Assembly: GCA_009693985.1 (NCBI GenBank)
Contig: SHWE01000008.1
Span: forward strand, 1-58,410
Direction: 5' to 3'
Origin: Alphaproteobacteria bacterium
GTDB taxonomy: Bacteria; Pseudomonadota; Alphaproteobacteria; Micropepsales; Micropepsaceae
Length of the DNA stretch: 58,410 nt
A program made the position numbers and the translations under genes. The notes below the pieces were generated by a model. It saw only the letters and a list, made by a program, of their open reading frames with translations, was not told where the DNA came from and did no database searches. This document shows, in pieces, positions 27,987 through 36,626 of this stretch (its first letter is position 1; every line of letters begins with the position of its first letter).

Positions 27987-29438
27987 ATGGGCAAACCCAC
28001 CGGCTTCATGGAGATCGAGCGCAAGGACCGCGGCTATGACAAGCCCGCGTCGCGCTTGAAGACTTACGGCGAATTCGTCAAGCCGTTGCCCTATGCGGAG
28101 GTCTCGCAACAGGCGGCGCGCTGCATGGATTGCGGCATTCCGTTCTGCCATCAGGGCTGTCCGGTCAACAACATGATCCCGGACTGGAACAATCTCGTCT
28201 ATCGCGAGCAATGGCAGCAGGCGCTGGAAACGCTGCACTCGACCAATAATTTTCCCGAATTCACTGGCCGCATCTGTCCGGCGCCGTGCGAGTCGTCCTG
28301 CACGCTGAACATCGACGACAATCCGGTCACCATCAAAACGATCGAATGCGAGATCGTCGATCGCGGCTGGGAAGAGGGTTGGATTCATCCCTATCTGTCG
28401 CCGAAGAAGACCGGCAAGCGCGTGGCGGTGATCGGCTCTGGCCCGGCGGGGATGGCGTGCGCACAACAGCTCGCGCGCGCGGGTCATGCGGTGACGTTGT
28501 TCGAGAAGGCCGACCGCGTCGGCGGGCTGCTGCGTTACGGCATCCCAGATTTCAAGATGGAGAAGCGGCATATCGACCGCCGCATGCGCCAGATGGAAGC
28601 CGAAGGCGTCGAGTTCCGCTCTGGCGTCGAGGTCGGCGTCACGCTGTCGCTGAAATCGCTGTTGGAGACATACGACGCCATCGCCATGGCGTGCGGCGCC
28701 GAAGCGCCGCGCGATCTCGAAGTGCCGGGGCGCGAGCTGTCCGGCATCCATTTCGCGATGGATTACCTGACCCAGCAGAACAAGCGTGTCGCGGGCGATG
28801 ACGAAACCCGCGCGGCGCCCCGCGGAACCATCAGCGCTAAGGACAAGCACGTCATCGTCATCGGCGGCGGCGACACCGGTTCGGATTGCATCGGCACCGC
28901 CAACCGCCAGGGCGCCGCTTCGATCACGCAATTGGAAATTCTTCCGCAACCGCCGGAAAAGGAAAACAAGGCGCTCACCTGGCCCGACTGGCCGCTGAAA
29001 ATGCGCACGTCGTCGTCTCAGGAAGAAGGCTGCGACCGCGATTGGGCGGTGCTGACCAAACGCGCCACCGGCGCGGGCAGTAGAATTGAGACGCTCGAAT
29101 GCGTGCGCGTCGAATGGGTGAAGGACGCTTCGGGTCGTTTCCAGATGAAAGAGATGGAGGGCAGCACCTTTCCGCTCAAGGCCGATCTGGTGCTGCTGGC
29201 GATGGGCTTCGTCGGTCCGCGCAAACGCGGTCTGTTGGAGCAGGCGTCCATCGAATTGGACGGGCGCGGCAATGTGAAGGCCAACACCGTCAATTATCAG
29301 ACCAGCATCGACAAGATCTTCACCTGCGGCGACATGCGGCGCGGTCAGTCGCTGGTGGTGTGGGCGATTCGCGAGGGCCGCCAGGCGGCGCGCGCCGTCG
29401 ATCAGTTCCTGATGGGAACTTCCGACCTGCCGCGCTAA
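27987..29438 (+). CDS. gltD: glutamate synthase (NADPH) small subunit
   Basis: 483 residues. Cysteines for two [4Fe-4S] centres lie in [13 protein letters not shown] (Cys46, 49, 54, 58) and CPAPCESSC (Cys97, 101, 105). The FAD motif GSGPAG is at 150-155, the NADPH motif IGGGDTGSD lies near the middle, and the C-terminal FAD segment has [16 protein letters not shown]. GltD takes electrons from NADPH and delivers them to GltB. Start MGKPTG was chosen as the family start; the open frame upstream overlaps gltB. A palindromic repeat begins 10 bp after the stop. Confidence 0.97.
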   Translation: MGKPTGFMEIERKDRGYDKPASRLKTYGEFVKPLPYAEVSQQAARCMDCGIPFCHQGCPVNNMIPDWNNLVYREQWQQALETLHSTNNFPEFTGRICPAPCESSCTLNIDDNPVTIKTIECEIVDRGWEEGWIHPYLSPKKTGKRVAVIGSGPAGMACAQQLARAGHAVTLFEKADRVGGLLRYGIPDFKMEKRHIDRRMRQMEAEGVEFRSGVEVGVTLSLKSLLETYDAIAMACGAEAPRDLEVPGRELSGIHFAMDYLTQQNKRVAGDDETRAAPRGTISAKDKHVIVIGGGDTGSDCIGTANRQGAASITQLEILPQPPEKENKALTWPDWPLKMRTSSSQEEGCDRDWAVLTKRATGAGSRIETLECVRVEWVKDASGRFQMKEMEGSTFPLKADLVLLAMGFVGPRKRGLLEQASIELDGRGNVKANTVNYQTSIDKIFTCGDMRRGQSLVVWAIREGRQAARAVDQFLMGTSDLPR

Positions 29439-29448
29439 TACCGCAACC

Positions 29449-29591
29449 TGTCATCCCCGGCGAGCCGCGCCGAAGCGCTTTAGCGTGAAGGCGGGCGAGG
29501 GAAGGGAACCCAGGTTTCAACATCTGCTCGGTGTCGATACCTGGGTTCCCTTCCCCTCACGACACTTCGCGTCGTTCGGCCGGGAATGACA
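29449..29591. repeat. palindromic repeat element, copy B (143 bp)
   Basis: Same type as the element at 12408-12538. It is bounded by TGTCATCCCCGGC and GCCGGGAATGACA. It shares with copy A the words GGCGAGCCG, GCTTTAGCG, GCGAGGGA and TTTCAACA in the same order. The inner arms GGGAAGGGAACCCAGGT and ACCTGGGTTCCCTTCCC are exact reverse complements over 17 bases, so the transcript would fold strongly. It may act as the gltD terminator. Confidence 0.78.
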
Positions 29592-29610
29592 ATTAGTTTT
29601 TGATCCAAGT

Positions 29611-29673
29611 GCAGCGTTGCGCTGCTCTTGAAAATCGCGTGCGCGAATTTCTACATCGTCGCAGCGCGACGAT
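29611..29673 (+). terminator. three consecutive hairpins after gltD
   Basis: Hairpin 1 is GCAGCG-TTG-CGCTGC (29611-29625). Hairpin 2 is centred on CGCG-TG-CGCG (about 29632-29650) with A-rich and T-rich flanks and a TTT run after it. Hairpin 3 is ATCGTCGC-AGC-GCGACGAT (29655-29673), a perfect 8-bp stem. Hairpin 2 is the most terminator-like. None has a long U tract, so termination is an inference. Confidence 0.35.
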
Positions 29674-29688
29674 AAGCGAACGCAAACA

Positions 29689-29808
29689 CTCACCATGGCC
29701 GGCCCCCGAGCCGGCCAACCAGCAGGCAAGCGTCGGCGAGCCGATGACTCTGTTGCGCCCGCAGACGCGGGCGCGCTGGGTGGCCGGGTCAAGTCCGGCC
29801 ATGGTGAG
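29689..29808. repeat. palindromic repeat element of a second type (120 bp)
   Basis: Ends are CTCACCATGGCCGG and CCGGCCATGGTGAG, a perfect 14-bp inverted repeat. Inside are further self-complementary stretches such as GGCCGGCCCCCGAGCCGGCC and GCGCCCGCAGACGCGGGCGC. It shares no clear sequence with copies A and B. CCATGGCCGG...CCGGCCATGG ends are a common type of dispersed palindrome in Alphaproteobacteria. No coding content. Confidence 0.7.
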
Positions 29809-29996
29809 AGGGTGGGGGTAGCGCAACGCTGTATGGTATTTTATTGCACCGGAATTGCCCCGTAATTTTCACTACCAGGCTGCGCAGAAAGCCAATAAAG
29901 ATAGGCTTAAATGCGTATCGTGCGCCGATTACCCGGGGGGAGTGAGTGTGCGGACAGAATGAGCGCAACGCTCCTCGAAAAACGCAAGATGTGGTC

Positions 29997-31520
29997 TCAG
30001 GCCGTCTCGGGAAGTTTCGCCGTGACTTTGCCGAGCGCGGCGGTTGCCGGGAAGATCAGCGACTTGATCACCACCGGCACGGCGCCGGACGATTCCAGCA
30101 TGGCGCCGATGTCGATGTAATCGAATTCCTTGAGCTCCAATCCGTCGATGGAGACGACGGAGTAGGGCGCCTTCATCTCTTCCTTGATGTGGATGCCTGT
30201 GAGGCCGCCGACATCGCCGTCGCCGACGAGCACGATGGGATGCCCGTGGGCGAGCACGGTCTCGAGCCCGGCGACCACGCCCTGACAGAAGGCGTCCAGC
30301 CGCGCGAACGTCGCCGAGCCGCGCCAGGGCGCGAAGATGGCGACCGGCTTCTCGCCGTCGGCAAGATCGAGGCGCTTCAGCACGCCGCGAATGGCGCCCG
30401 CGACATGGGCGGAATCGATCTCTTCGGCATCGAGCTTCAGATCGGGCGCGATCACCGGCACGTTGCGCAAAGGAAGAATTTCCATCGGCGAAACAAATAT
30501 CGTGCTGCCCGAAACCTGCGTTGTGTATTGCGAGGCGCCGATGACGGTGGCGCGGATGCCTTCGGTAGGTTTTTCGAGTGGCTTGCCCCAGGCATCGATC
30601 CGGGCGCGGATTTCGATGGCGAGCAGCGGCCCAAGATCGCCGAAATTGCCTTTCTCGCGGCCATAGACGAATTCGGAAACGCCGCCGGAGATCGTCACCT
30701 CATCGATTGCGCCGCGATAGGCGATCGGATCGAGCCGCAGCAGCGACGACGCGCCGACCTTGGGCGCGGCGCCCTGCATCGCCTCGAACAGCCGCATCGC
30801 CATGCGCGCGGCAAGCGCTTGCGCCTCTTCGGGCTTCAACGGACCGCCCAGCGAAAGATTCATGCCCAGCTCGGCGGCGAATTGGCGCCCGGATTCCTCG
30901 ATGCGCGTGATGCGACCTTCCTTGTCGGTGACAACAAGGCGCGCGCCGACATCGACCGCTGTCAGGTCCACAACGCGGCCATCGGCGCACACCGCGATCT
31001 TCGATGTGCCGCCGCCGATATCGACATTCATCACGACCTTGCCGCGGTTGGCGCGCGTTACCGCGCCCGAGCCATAGGCCGCCATTACCGTTTCGAGATT
31101 GTCACCGGCGCTGACCGCGACGAGCTTGCCCGTCTGCGCCGCGAAGAGATCGGCGATGGCGCGCGCGTTCTTCCGCCGCACGGCAACGCCAGTGAGGATC
31201 AAAGCACCGGTATCGATCTCGCTCGGCTGCACCTTGGCGAATTCATATTGCTTGGCGATGAAGGCGCCGAGCTTTTCGGCGTCGATGGTTTCGTCGGCGC
31301 TGTAGGGCGTCAGCAATATGTCGGATTCGTAGAAGGTCTCGCGCTGGGTGACGATGTACCGACTGTCGAGCCGCTCCAGCACGATGCGCGAGAAGACGAG
31401 ATGCGAGGTGGATGAGCCGATATCGACGCCGACCGAGAGAATGCAAATCTCGTCTTCGCCTTCGAGCGAGCGGCCTTTGCTGGAGAAGAATATCCTGCCG
31501 CCTTCGGCCTCTTCCGTCAT
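29997..31520 (-). CDS. EutA-like ethanolamine ammonia-lyase reactivase
   Basis: 507 residues of the ASKHA-type EutA family. ILSVGVDIGSSTSHLVFSR holds the first phosphate loop, VVMNVDIGGGTSKIAV the second, and TISGGVSEFVYGRE the adenosine motif. EutA uses ATP to swap damaged cobalamin out of ethanolamine ammonia-lyase (EutBC). No eutBC genes are present in the window. The gene is the last of a minus-strand transporter operon, 10 bp after tctB, with SD GAGG 8 nt before the ATG. Either the lyase is encoded elsewhere or this homologue serves another enzyme. Confidence 0.83.
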   Translation of the reverse strand: MTEEAEGGRIFFSSKGRSLEGEDEICILSVGVDIGSSTSHLVFSRIVLERLDSRYIVTQRETFYESDILLTPYSADETIDAEKLGAFIAKQYEFAKVQPSEIDTGALILTGVAVRRKNARAIADLFAAQTGKLVAVSAGDNLETVMAAYGSGAVTRANRGKVVMNVDIGGGTSKIAVCADGRVVDLTAVDVGARLVVTDKEGRITRIEESGRQFAAELGMNLSLGGPLKPEEAQALAARMAMRLFEAMQGAAPKVGASSLLRLDPIAYRGAIDEVTISGGVSEFVYGREKGNFGDLGPLLAIEIRARIDAWGKPLEKPTEGIRATVIGASQYTTQVSGSTIFVSPMEILPLRNVPVIAPDLKLDAEEIDSAHVAGAIRGVLKRLDLADGEKPVAIFAPWRGSATFARLDAFCQGVVAGLETVLAHGHPIVLVGDGDVGGLTGIHIKEEMKAPYSVVSIDGLELKEFDYIDIGAMLESSGAVPVVIKSLIFPATAALGKVTAKLPETA

Positions 31521-31530
31521 ACGCGATGCC

Positions 31531-32028
31531 TCATGGAACCCCGAACAGTAGGCCCGGATAGAGCTCTATCTGCAATGCGAGCGCAAACATCGCCCAGGTG
31601 AACACGGTCATCACAGCGGCCGTTACCAGCGACGTGAAATAGGTCTGCTTCCCATGAAACCTCATGGAGCCGAAAATATACAACGGAACGGCATAGAGAA
31701 TGCCGATCAGCACCAATGCCGCCGTGAACAGCATCACCCATATCAACGCACTGGCTTGACGCATCGCCGATTGCGGCGCCTCCGCCTCCGCGCTCTTTTC
31801 CGCCGCGGCGGGATTGAGCACCCGCGTCAGGGAGCGTCCGACAGGCGTCTCCGTCCGGGAGACGATATCCAATGCCAGCAATGCCAGCATCAACCACGCG
31901 ATGGGGACCGGGAAAAGCCGGGACTGCGCCGAGTAACCGTAAGCTGTCGCCAAATATACGATGGTGACTCCCACCAAGACGGTGGCGGGCGCATAGTCGA
32001 TGAGACGCGTTCCGAGGATGCGTTTCAT
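31531..32028 (-). CDS. tctB: tripartite tricarboxylate transporter small membrane subunit TctB
   Basis: 165 residues with four hydrophobic segments (about 13-29, 38-54, 95-118 and 130-160), the TctB layout. SRLFPVPIAWLMLALLALD matches the start-region pattern FPxxxxxxL of the family. The middle, Ala/Glu-rich loop (residues 70-90) is variable in TctB. The start overlaps the tctA stop by 4 nt (ATGA). TctB works with TctA in the inner membrane to take up a carboxylate bound by TctC. Confidence 0.85.
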   Translation of the reverse strand: MKRILGTRLIDYAPATVLVGVTIVYLATAYGYSAQSRLFPVPIAWLMLALLALDIVSRTETPVGRSLTRVLNPAAAEKSAEAEAPQSAMRQASALIWVMLFTAALVLIGILYAVPLYIFGSMRFHGKQTYFTSLVTAAVMTVFTWAMFALALQIELYPGLLFGVP

Positions 32029-33539
32029 GATCCGCCTGCCGTCTTCGTGGCTGCCAAATCCCGCCGGCTAAAGAACGTGCGAATAAAGGGGCTCGCCACG
32101 GACATCACGATGCAAAGGACGATGATGGCGCTGGGGATTCGCGAGACGTAAATAGACCAGCCTCCGTCGCTCATGATCATCGATTGGTGATAATTGCGTT
32201 CCGCCAGGGAGGCGAGCACCAGGGCGACAACCATCGTGATGCGCGGGTAATCGAACTTGATCATGACATAGCCGATCAGCCCGAATACGGCGCTCAGCAC
32301 GACGTTCTCTATCACCATGTCGGTGGCATAAGAGCCGACCAAGGAAAGAACGATGATGACCGGAGCGAGAAGCTGCGTATCGACGCGGGTGAGGCGCGCC
32401 AAGGGCCGGGCGAACAGAAGTCCAACGAAGGAGGAGAGGATGCAGGAGGCCGTGAGCGCCCAGATCAGGCTGTAAATCTCGAGCTGGTTCTGTTGCAGCA
32501 TCAAGGGGCCGGGCTGCATGCCGTGCAGGATCAGGATGCCCATGAACACCGCCATTTCGGCGCCGCCGGGCAGCCCGAAGGCGAGGGTGGGGATAAGGGC
32601 CGAGCAATCCTTCGCGTTGATGGCGGCTTCAGGCGCGATCACGCCCTTGATATTTCCTTTGCCGAAGGACTCCGGATCTTTGGATGCCTGCACGGTCAGG
32701 CTGTAAGAGAGAAAAGAGGCAACGGTTACGCCGACGCCCGGGACGACTCCGACGAACGTACCGATGAGGGAGCCCCGCAATACGGTTCCCCAATGGCGGA
32801 AGGTCTCGAACAGGCCGGCCCCGATATTGGTGATCTGCACATTGCCGTCTGCTTTTGCGATGGAGCCGCCTTTCACCGAGAGGTGCATCATCTCCGCGAC
32901 TGCGAACAGTCCCACGAGAGCGGGCACGAGATGCACGCCGTCCCACAGATACTCGATGCCCATCGTGAAACGTTGGCCGCCTGTGACGTCGTTGTAGCCG
33001 ATCGAGGCGATCATCAATCCGGCGACGCCCGAAACCAACGCGCGCAACGTCTTTCCGCGCGACGTCGTGGCCACCAATACGAGACCCAGCACGGCGATAA
33101 GGAAGAATTCCGGCGGACCGAACGCCAGCACGAGTTCGGTGGCGATGGGCAGCACCAGCAGCACCGAAATCGTTCCGATGATGCCGCCGATGGCATTGGC
33201 GCTGGCGGCCGCGCCTATGGCGAGTCCCGCCTTGCCCTGCTGCGCCAGAGGATATCCGTCCAGGCATGTCACGGCGTTTGCCGTTTGGCCCGGCGTGTTC
33301 AACAGAATGGCGGTAACCGCACCACCCATCGGTACGCCGCCCATCACGCCGCCGGCCAAGGCGAGCGCCTCGACGGGTTCGAGGCCATAAGTGAAGGGGG
33401 TCAGCAAAGCGAGGGCGGTCGTTCCGCCTAACCCGGGCAACACGCCCACGAACAAACCGACAGCCATCCCAAACAGGAGAAAGACCAGGGCCTGCGGCTG
33501 AAACAGACTGAGAAAGCCACTAAGCCAAAAATCCAGCAT
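32025..33539 (-). CDS. tctA: tripartite tricarboxylate transporter large membrane subunit TctA
   Basis: 504 residues, about twelve membrane spans. Family landmarks are GVLPGLGGTTALALLTPFTYGL near the N-terminus, MGGAVTAILLNTPGQTANAVTCLDGYPLAQQGKAG (two parts) in the first half, and GVVPGVGVTVASFLSYS with EAAINAKDCSALIPTLAFGLPGG in the second half. These are the two internally repeated halves of TctA. It transports carboxylates using the proton or sodium gradient. The tctC genes lie upstream (75 bp gap) and tctB overlaps downstream. Confidence 0.95.
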   Translation of the reverse strand: MLDFWLSGFLSLFQPQALVFLLFGMAVGLFVGVLPGLGGTTALALLTPFTYGLEPVEALALAGGVMGGVPMGGAVTAILLNTPGQTANAVTCLDGYPLAQQGKAGLAIGAAASANAIGGIIGTISVLLVLPIATELVLAFGPPEFFLIAVLGLVLVATTSRGKTLRALVSGVAGLMIASIGYNDVTGGQRFTMGIEYLWDGVHLVPALVGLFAVAEMMHLSVKGGSIAKADGNVQITNIGAGLFETFRHWGTVLRGSLIGTFVGVVPGVGVTVASFLSYSLTVQASKDPESFGKGNIKGVIAPEAAINAKDCSALIPTLAFGLPGGAEMAVFMGILILHGMQPGPLMLQQNQLEIYSLIWALTASCILSSFVGLLFARPLARLTRVDTQLLAPVIIVLSLVGSYATDMVIENVVLSAVFGLIGYVMIKFDYPRITMVVALVLASLAERNYHQSMIMSDGGWSIYVSRIPSAIIVLCIVMSVASPFIRTFFSRRDLAATKTAGGS

Positions 33540-33614
33540 CTTAAGCCTGGCCCCGGTTCACATTTCTCGTTGGAGAAATTCCGCCGAACATGTGGCCTAT
33601 GACTGGAGGGCCGG

Positions 33615-34601
33615 TCAACTGGCGCTGAGGGTGGTCTTCCACTTCTCGAAAAAGGCGCGCTGTTCATTGAGGATGGCGACCGCCTGGGTCGGCGTCTTGG
33701 GCAGCATGATGAGGTCGTTGTCCTTGGACCATTTGACGACGACAGGATCGGCCAGCGCCTTCGCCAGCGCGGCCGAGAGGATGTTCTGGACGTCCGGCGG
33801 CGTGCCGGGAGGCGCCGCCACCAGCCGCTCGACGCTGATCCTGTCGAGCTCCGGCTGGGCCAGCGTGGTCGCATCGGGAATCCCCGGAATGCTGGAATGC
33901 GTTTCGAAGCTGACGATGGGCCGGATGCTGCCGCCGCGCACGTAACGCATGGTGGTGGGAAGGGCGGCGATGACCGCATCGGAATCGCCCCTTATGGCGG
34001 CGACCACATAATCGGCCGAGCCCTTATAGCCGGTGATCAATTGCTTCCTGATCCCCAAAAGCTGCGTGCCGATCATGGTCGCGACATAGGCGGTGCCTTC
34101 GGGGCCGGTGACGGACAGCTTCACCGGGCGCTGGGCGGAGAGCGCCTTCAGATCGGCGAAATTTTTGATCGGCGATTTCGAGCTCACGCTGATGAGATAG
34201 CGCTCGCCTTCGCCCATCGCGCCGACCCAGGTGAACTTGTTGAGATCGTAGGCGCGGGTGCCCTGCTGCTCCTGCAGGATGAACATGCCGGGCACGTTGA
34301 GGATGCCGATGGTGTAGCCGTCGGGACGCGCGCGGTAGAGCTGCGCGACGCCGCGGCTGCCGGCGCCCGACGCGACATTGATCGGCACGATGCTGACTTT
34401 GCGCGGCAGATATTTTTCCATCACCGGGGTTATGAAACGCACATAGACGTCGAAGCCGCCGCCGGGCGCGTAGGGAATGACGAACTGGATATTCTTCGCC
34501 GGGAAGACAGCGGGGGCGGCGGAGGCATAGCGCGCGGCAAGAAGCGCCGGCGCGGCGGCGCCCGCGGTCTTCAACATTTCGCGGCGTGAAAATTTCGGCA
34601 T
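33615..34601 (-). CDS. Bug/TctC family solute-binding protein, copy 1
   Basis: 328 residues. The N-terminus FSRREMLKTAG plus a hydrophobic stretch is a twin-arginine signal. The mature protein begins near FPAKNIQFVIPYAPGGGFD, the usual TctC start with the PxGGxxD loop that holds a carboxylate. Start MPKFS is supported by GGAG 8 nt upstream. It is closely similar in length and pattern to the gene just upstream (IPGIPDATTLAQPEL against IPGIPDATALGRPEL). It delivers the ligand to TctAB. Ligand unknown. Confidence 0.9.
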   Translation of the reverse strand: MPKFSRREMLKTAGAAAPALLAARYASAAPAVFPAKNIQFVIPYAPGGGFDVYVRFITPVMEKYLPRKVSIVPINVASGAGSRGVAQLYRARPDGYTIGILNVPGMFILQEQQGTRAYDLNKFTWVGAMGEGERYLISVSSKSPIKNFADLKALSAQRPVKLSVTGPEGTAYVATMIGTQLLGIRKQLITGYKGSADYVVAAIRGDSDAVIAALPTTMRYVRGGSIRPIVSFETHSSIPGIPDATTLAQPELDRISVERLVAAPPGTPPDVQNILSAALAKALADPVVVKWSKDNDLIMLPKTPTQAVAILNEQRAFFEKWKTTLSAS

Positions 34602-34628
34602 GTCGTTCTCCAAAGCGTCTTCCCCCGT

Positions 34629-35615
34629 TTACGCGGCGATTAGGTATTTTCGCCATCTTTCGAAGAAGGCGCGCTGCCGGGCGATCAGGGCCGCAGTCTC
34701 GGCGGGTGTCTTCGAGCGCATGATAATATCGTTTTCCTTGGCCCAAGCGACCACTTTGGGGTCGCTCTCGGCCCTCGCGAGCGCGACGCTGAGGATATTC
34801 TGGATTTCGGGGGGCGTTCCGGGCGGTGCGGCCACCGGGCGTTCGAGGCTGATATCGTTAAGCTCGGGCCGGCCAAGCGCGGTCGCGTCGGGAATTCCGG
34901 GGATGCTCGTCTTGGTTTCGAACGAGGCGAGGATGCGTAGGTGTCCCCCCTTCGCATAGCGCAGCATGGTCGCGGTCGCCGAGATGACCGCGTCGGAATC
35001 GCCGCGGATGGCCGCGACGATGAAATCCGCCGAGCCCTTATAGCCGGTGATGAGCTGGCGGCGGATTCCAAGGAGCTCGGTACCGATGACGCAGGCGGCC
35101 GCCGCGGTGCCTTCCATTCCGGTGACGGAGAATTTCACCGGCCGCTGGCGCGACAGGGCCACCAGATCGGCGAAACTCTTCAGCGGCGAGTTCTGGCCGA
35201 CGCCGACGAGATAGCGCTCGCCTTCGCCCATGCAGCCGATCCACGAAAATTTGGCGAGATCGTAGGCGCTGTTTCCCTGTATCGCTTGCTGGATGAACAT
35301 GCCCGGTATGTCGAAGATGCCGATCGTGTGGCCGTCCGGACGCGCACGGTAGAGCTGGCCGATGCCGCGGTTGCCGCTCGCCGCCGTGACATTGATCGGA
35401 ACGATGCTGACCCTATTGGGAAGGTAGCTCTCCATCACCGGCGAGACGTAGCGGACGAAGGAATCGAAGCCGCCACCCGCCGCATAGGGGATGATGAATT
35501 GGATGTTGCGGGCGGGGAAGGCGGGCGCCGCGGCGAAGGCGAAGGGCGGACACGCCAATAGGGGCGCGGCGGCGGCGCTCGAAATCAGGACATCGCGACG
35601 GGTGAAATTTACCAT
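34629..35615 (-). CDS. Bug/TctC family solute-binding protein, copy 2
   Basis: 328 residues, the same length as its neighbour, and an evident tandem paralogue. It has FTRRDVLISSAAAAP (Tat-type signal), FPARNIQFIIPYAAGGGFDSF, LNDISLERPVAAPPGTPPE and FFERWRKY at the end. Start MVNFT was chosen because the Tat motif begins directly after it; an ATG 17 codons upstream would add an arginine-rich leader. It is the first gene of the minus-strand operon tctC-tctC-tctA-tctB-eutA-like. The two copies probably bind different ligands for the same permease. Confidence 0.88.
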   Translation of the reverse strand: MVNFTRRDVLISSAAAAPLLACPPFAFAAAPAFPARNIQFIIPYAAGGGFDSFVRYVSPVMESYLPNRVSIVPINVTAASGNRGIGQLYRARPDGHTIGIFDIPGMFIQQAIQGNSAYDLAKFSWIGCMGEGERYLVGVGQNSPLKSFADLVALSRQRPVKFSVTGMEGTAAAACVIGTELLGIRRQLITGYKGSADFIVAAIRGDSDAVISATATMLRYAKGGHLRILASFETKTSIPGIPDATALGRPELNDISLERPVAAPPGTPPEIQNILSVALARAESDPKVVAWAKENDIIMRSKTPAETAALIARQRAFFERWRKYLIAA

Positions 35616-35909
35616 TCGAGGCCGAAACCTGCTTGTTCCCGGGAATCCGAGCCTAACGTCGCGCAAACCGCAACCCTAGCCCCAATGCGCGCCGCTTCAG
35701 GCGGGAATCCGCCCCGTTTCCGGCCAATTCATCACAATCCGGGGAGAAGCACTGCGGGCTCAACGACCTACGGCCCCCGCGCGAACGCAGGCTGGGCCGG
35801 GGCGTATCGCCCCTAACGCCAATCAACCACGCCACTTTACGAGGAATTCATGTTGCCGGTCTAAGCAGAAGGGTCGGAGAACGATATTAGGATCATCGAG
35901 GGCCGCTTC
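35616..35909. other. 294-bp intergenic region
   Basis: This separates the divergent tctC copy 2 and the broken kinase gene and should contain the promoter of the transporter operon. I see no RNA gene or repeat. A well-formed AGGAATTC site precedes an ATG at 35850, in the same frame as the kinase remnant, but after four codons it meets TAA (35862). That looks like the relic of a former start. Confidence 0.5.
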
Positions 35910-36599
35910 ATGACCATGCTTGATGGCGCAGCAATACGGCCGCGATTTCTCCGGCAAGCCCTTCGCTATTTGGGACTCAGCGGCATGACCGCGCTTCTGC
36001 TCGAAACCGATCTGAACGCGGAACAGCGAAAATTCGCCGACATCGTGCGCGAGTCGGCGGACGCGCTTCTGATCGTGGTCAACGACATTCTCGACATCTC
36101 CAAGCTCGAGGCCGGCAAGCTTGAGATCGAGACCATCGATTTCGATCTGGTCAACGCGGTCGAGAGCGCTATCGCGTTGATGTCCGGCAAGGCCCACGAG
36201 AAGGACATCGACCTTGGCGTCTTCGTCGATCCGGCGGCCCGCGGTGTCTATCGCGGCGATCCGACGCGCATCCGTCAGGTGCTGCTCAATCTTCTCGGCA
36301 ACGCCGTCAAATTCACCGAAAAAGGCGGCGTTTCGGTGCAGGTCACGGTGGTGCGCGACGGCAGCGATACGGCCGACGCCTCGCGGTTGCGCTTCGAAGT
36401 GACGGATACCGGCGTCGGCATGCCGGAGAATGTGCGTGCGCGGCTGTTCCAGAAATTCACTCAGGGCGATTCCTCGGTGACGCGCCGCTTCGGCGGTACC
36501 GGCCTTGGTCTCGCCATCTCGCGCCAATTGGTCGAGCTGATGGATGGCCAGATCGGCGCTACGAGCCAGGCCGGCGAGGGCTCGACCTTCTGGTGCTAA
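35910..36599 (+). pseudogene. hybrid histidine kinase remnant: catalytic ATPase domain, no H-box
   Basis: 229 residues ending at an in-frame TAA. From GMTALLLETDLNAEQRKFA on, it is a normal hybrid kinase: the second dimerisation helix ends DILDISKLEAGK, then come N-box NLLGNAVKF, G1 DTGVGM, F-box RLFQKFTQGD and G2 GTGLGLAIS. The expected FLAxMSHEIRTPLNG (phosphoacceptor His) is replaced by RFLRQALRYLGLS, and no other frame restores it. The last residues STFWC, then TAA, then IPLERS show that the stop interrupts what is normally a continuous S-TFWF-x-IPL stretch. A GAGG site 8 nt before ATG 35910 could still allow translation. Confidence 0.72.
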
Positions 36600-36626
36600 A
36601 TCCCCCTCGAACGCTCCAAAGCCACC

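Larger units (their letters stand above)
29439..29996. other. 558-bp intergenic region rich in palindromes
   Basis: No credible gene lies between gltD and the eutA-like gene. In order it holds repeat copy B (29449-29591), three short hairpins (29611-29673), repeat C (29689-29808) and then about 190 bp of relatively AT-rich DNA. The AT-rich part contains a small GAGCG-CAA-CGCTC hairpin at 29961-29973, which could help end the minus-strand eutA transcript. I see no tRNA and no coding pattern; short frames starting near 29911 have no family features. Confidence 0.7.

Noticed and set aside
29439-29996. Possible tRNA or CRISPR array in the hairpin-rich gap
   Set aside because: The hairpins do not form a cloverleaf with a T-loop or anticodon arm, and there are no regularly spaced identical repeats with unique spacers.
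29911-30120. Short plus-strand frame between the repeats and the eutA-like gene
   Set aside because: It runs antisense into eutA, has no good ribosome-binding site and shows no recognisable protein features.
29997-31520. An ethanolamine utilisation operon
   Set aside because: Only an EutA-like gene is present; no eutB, eutC or microcompartment genes are in the window.
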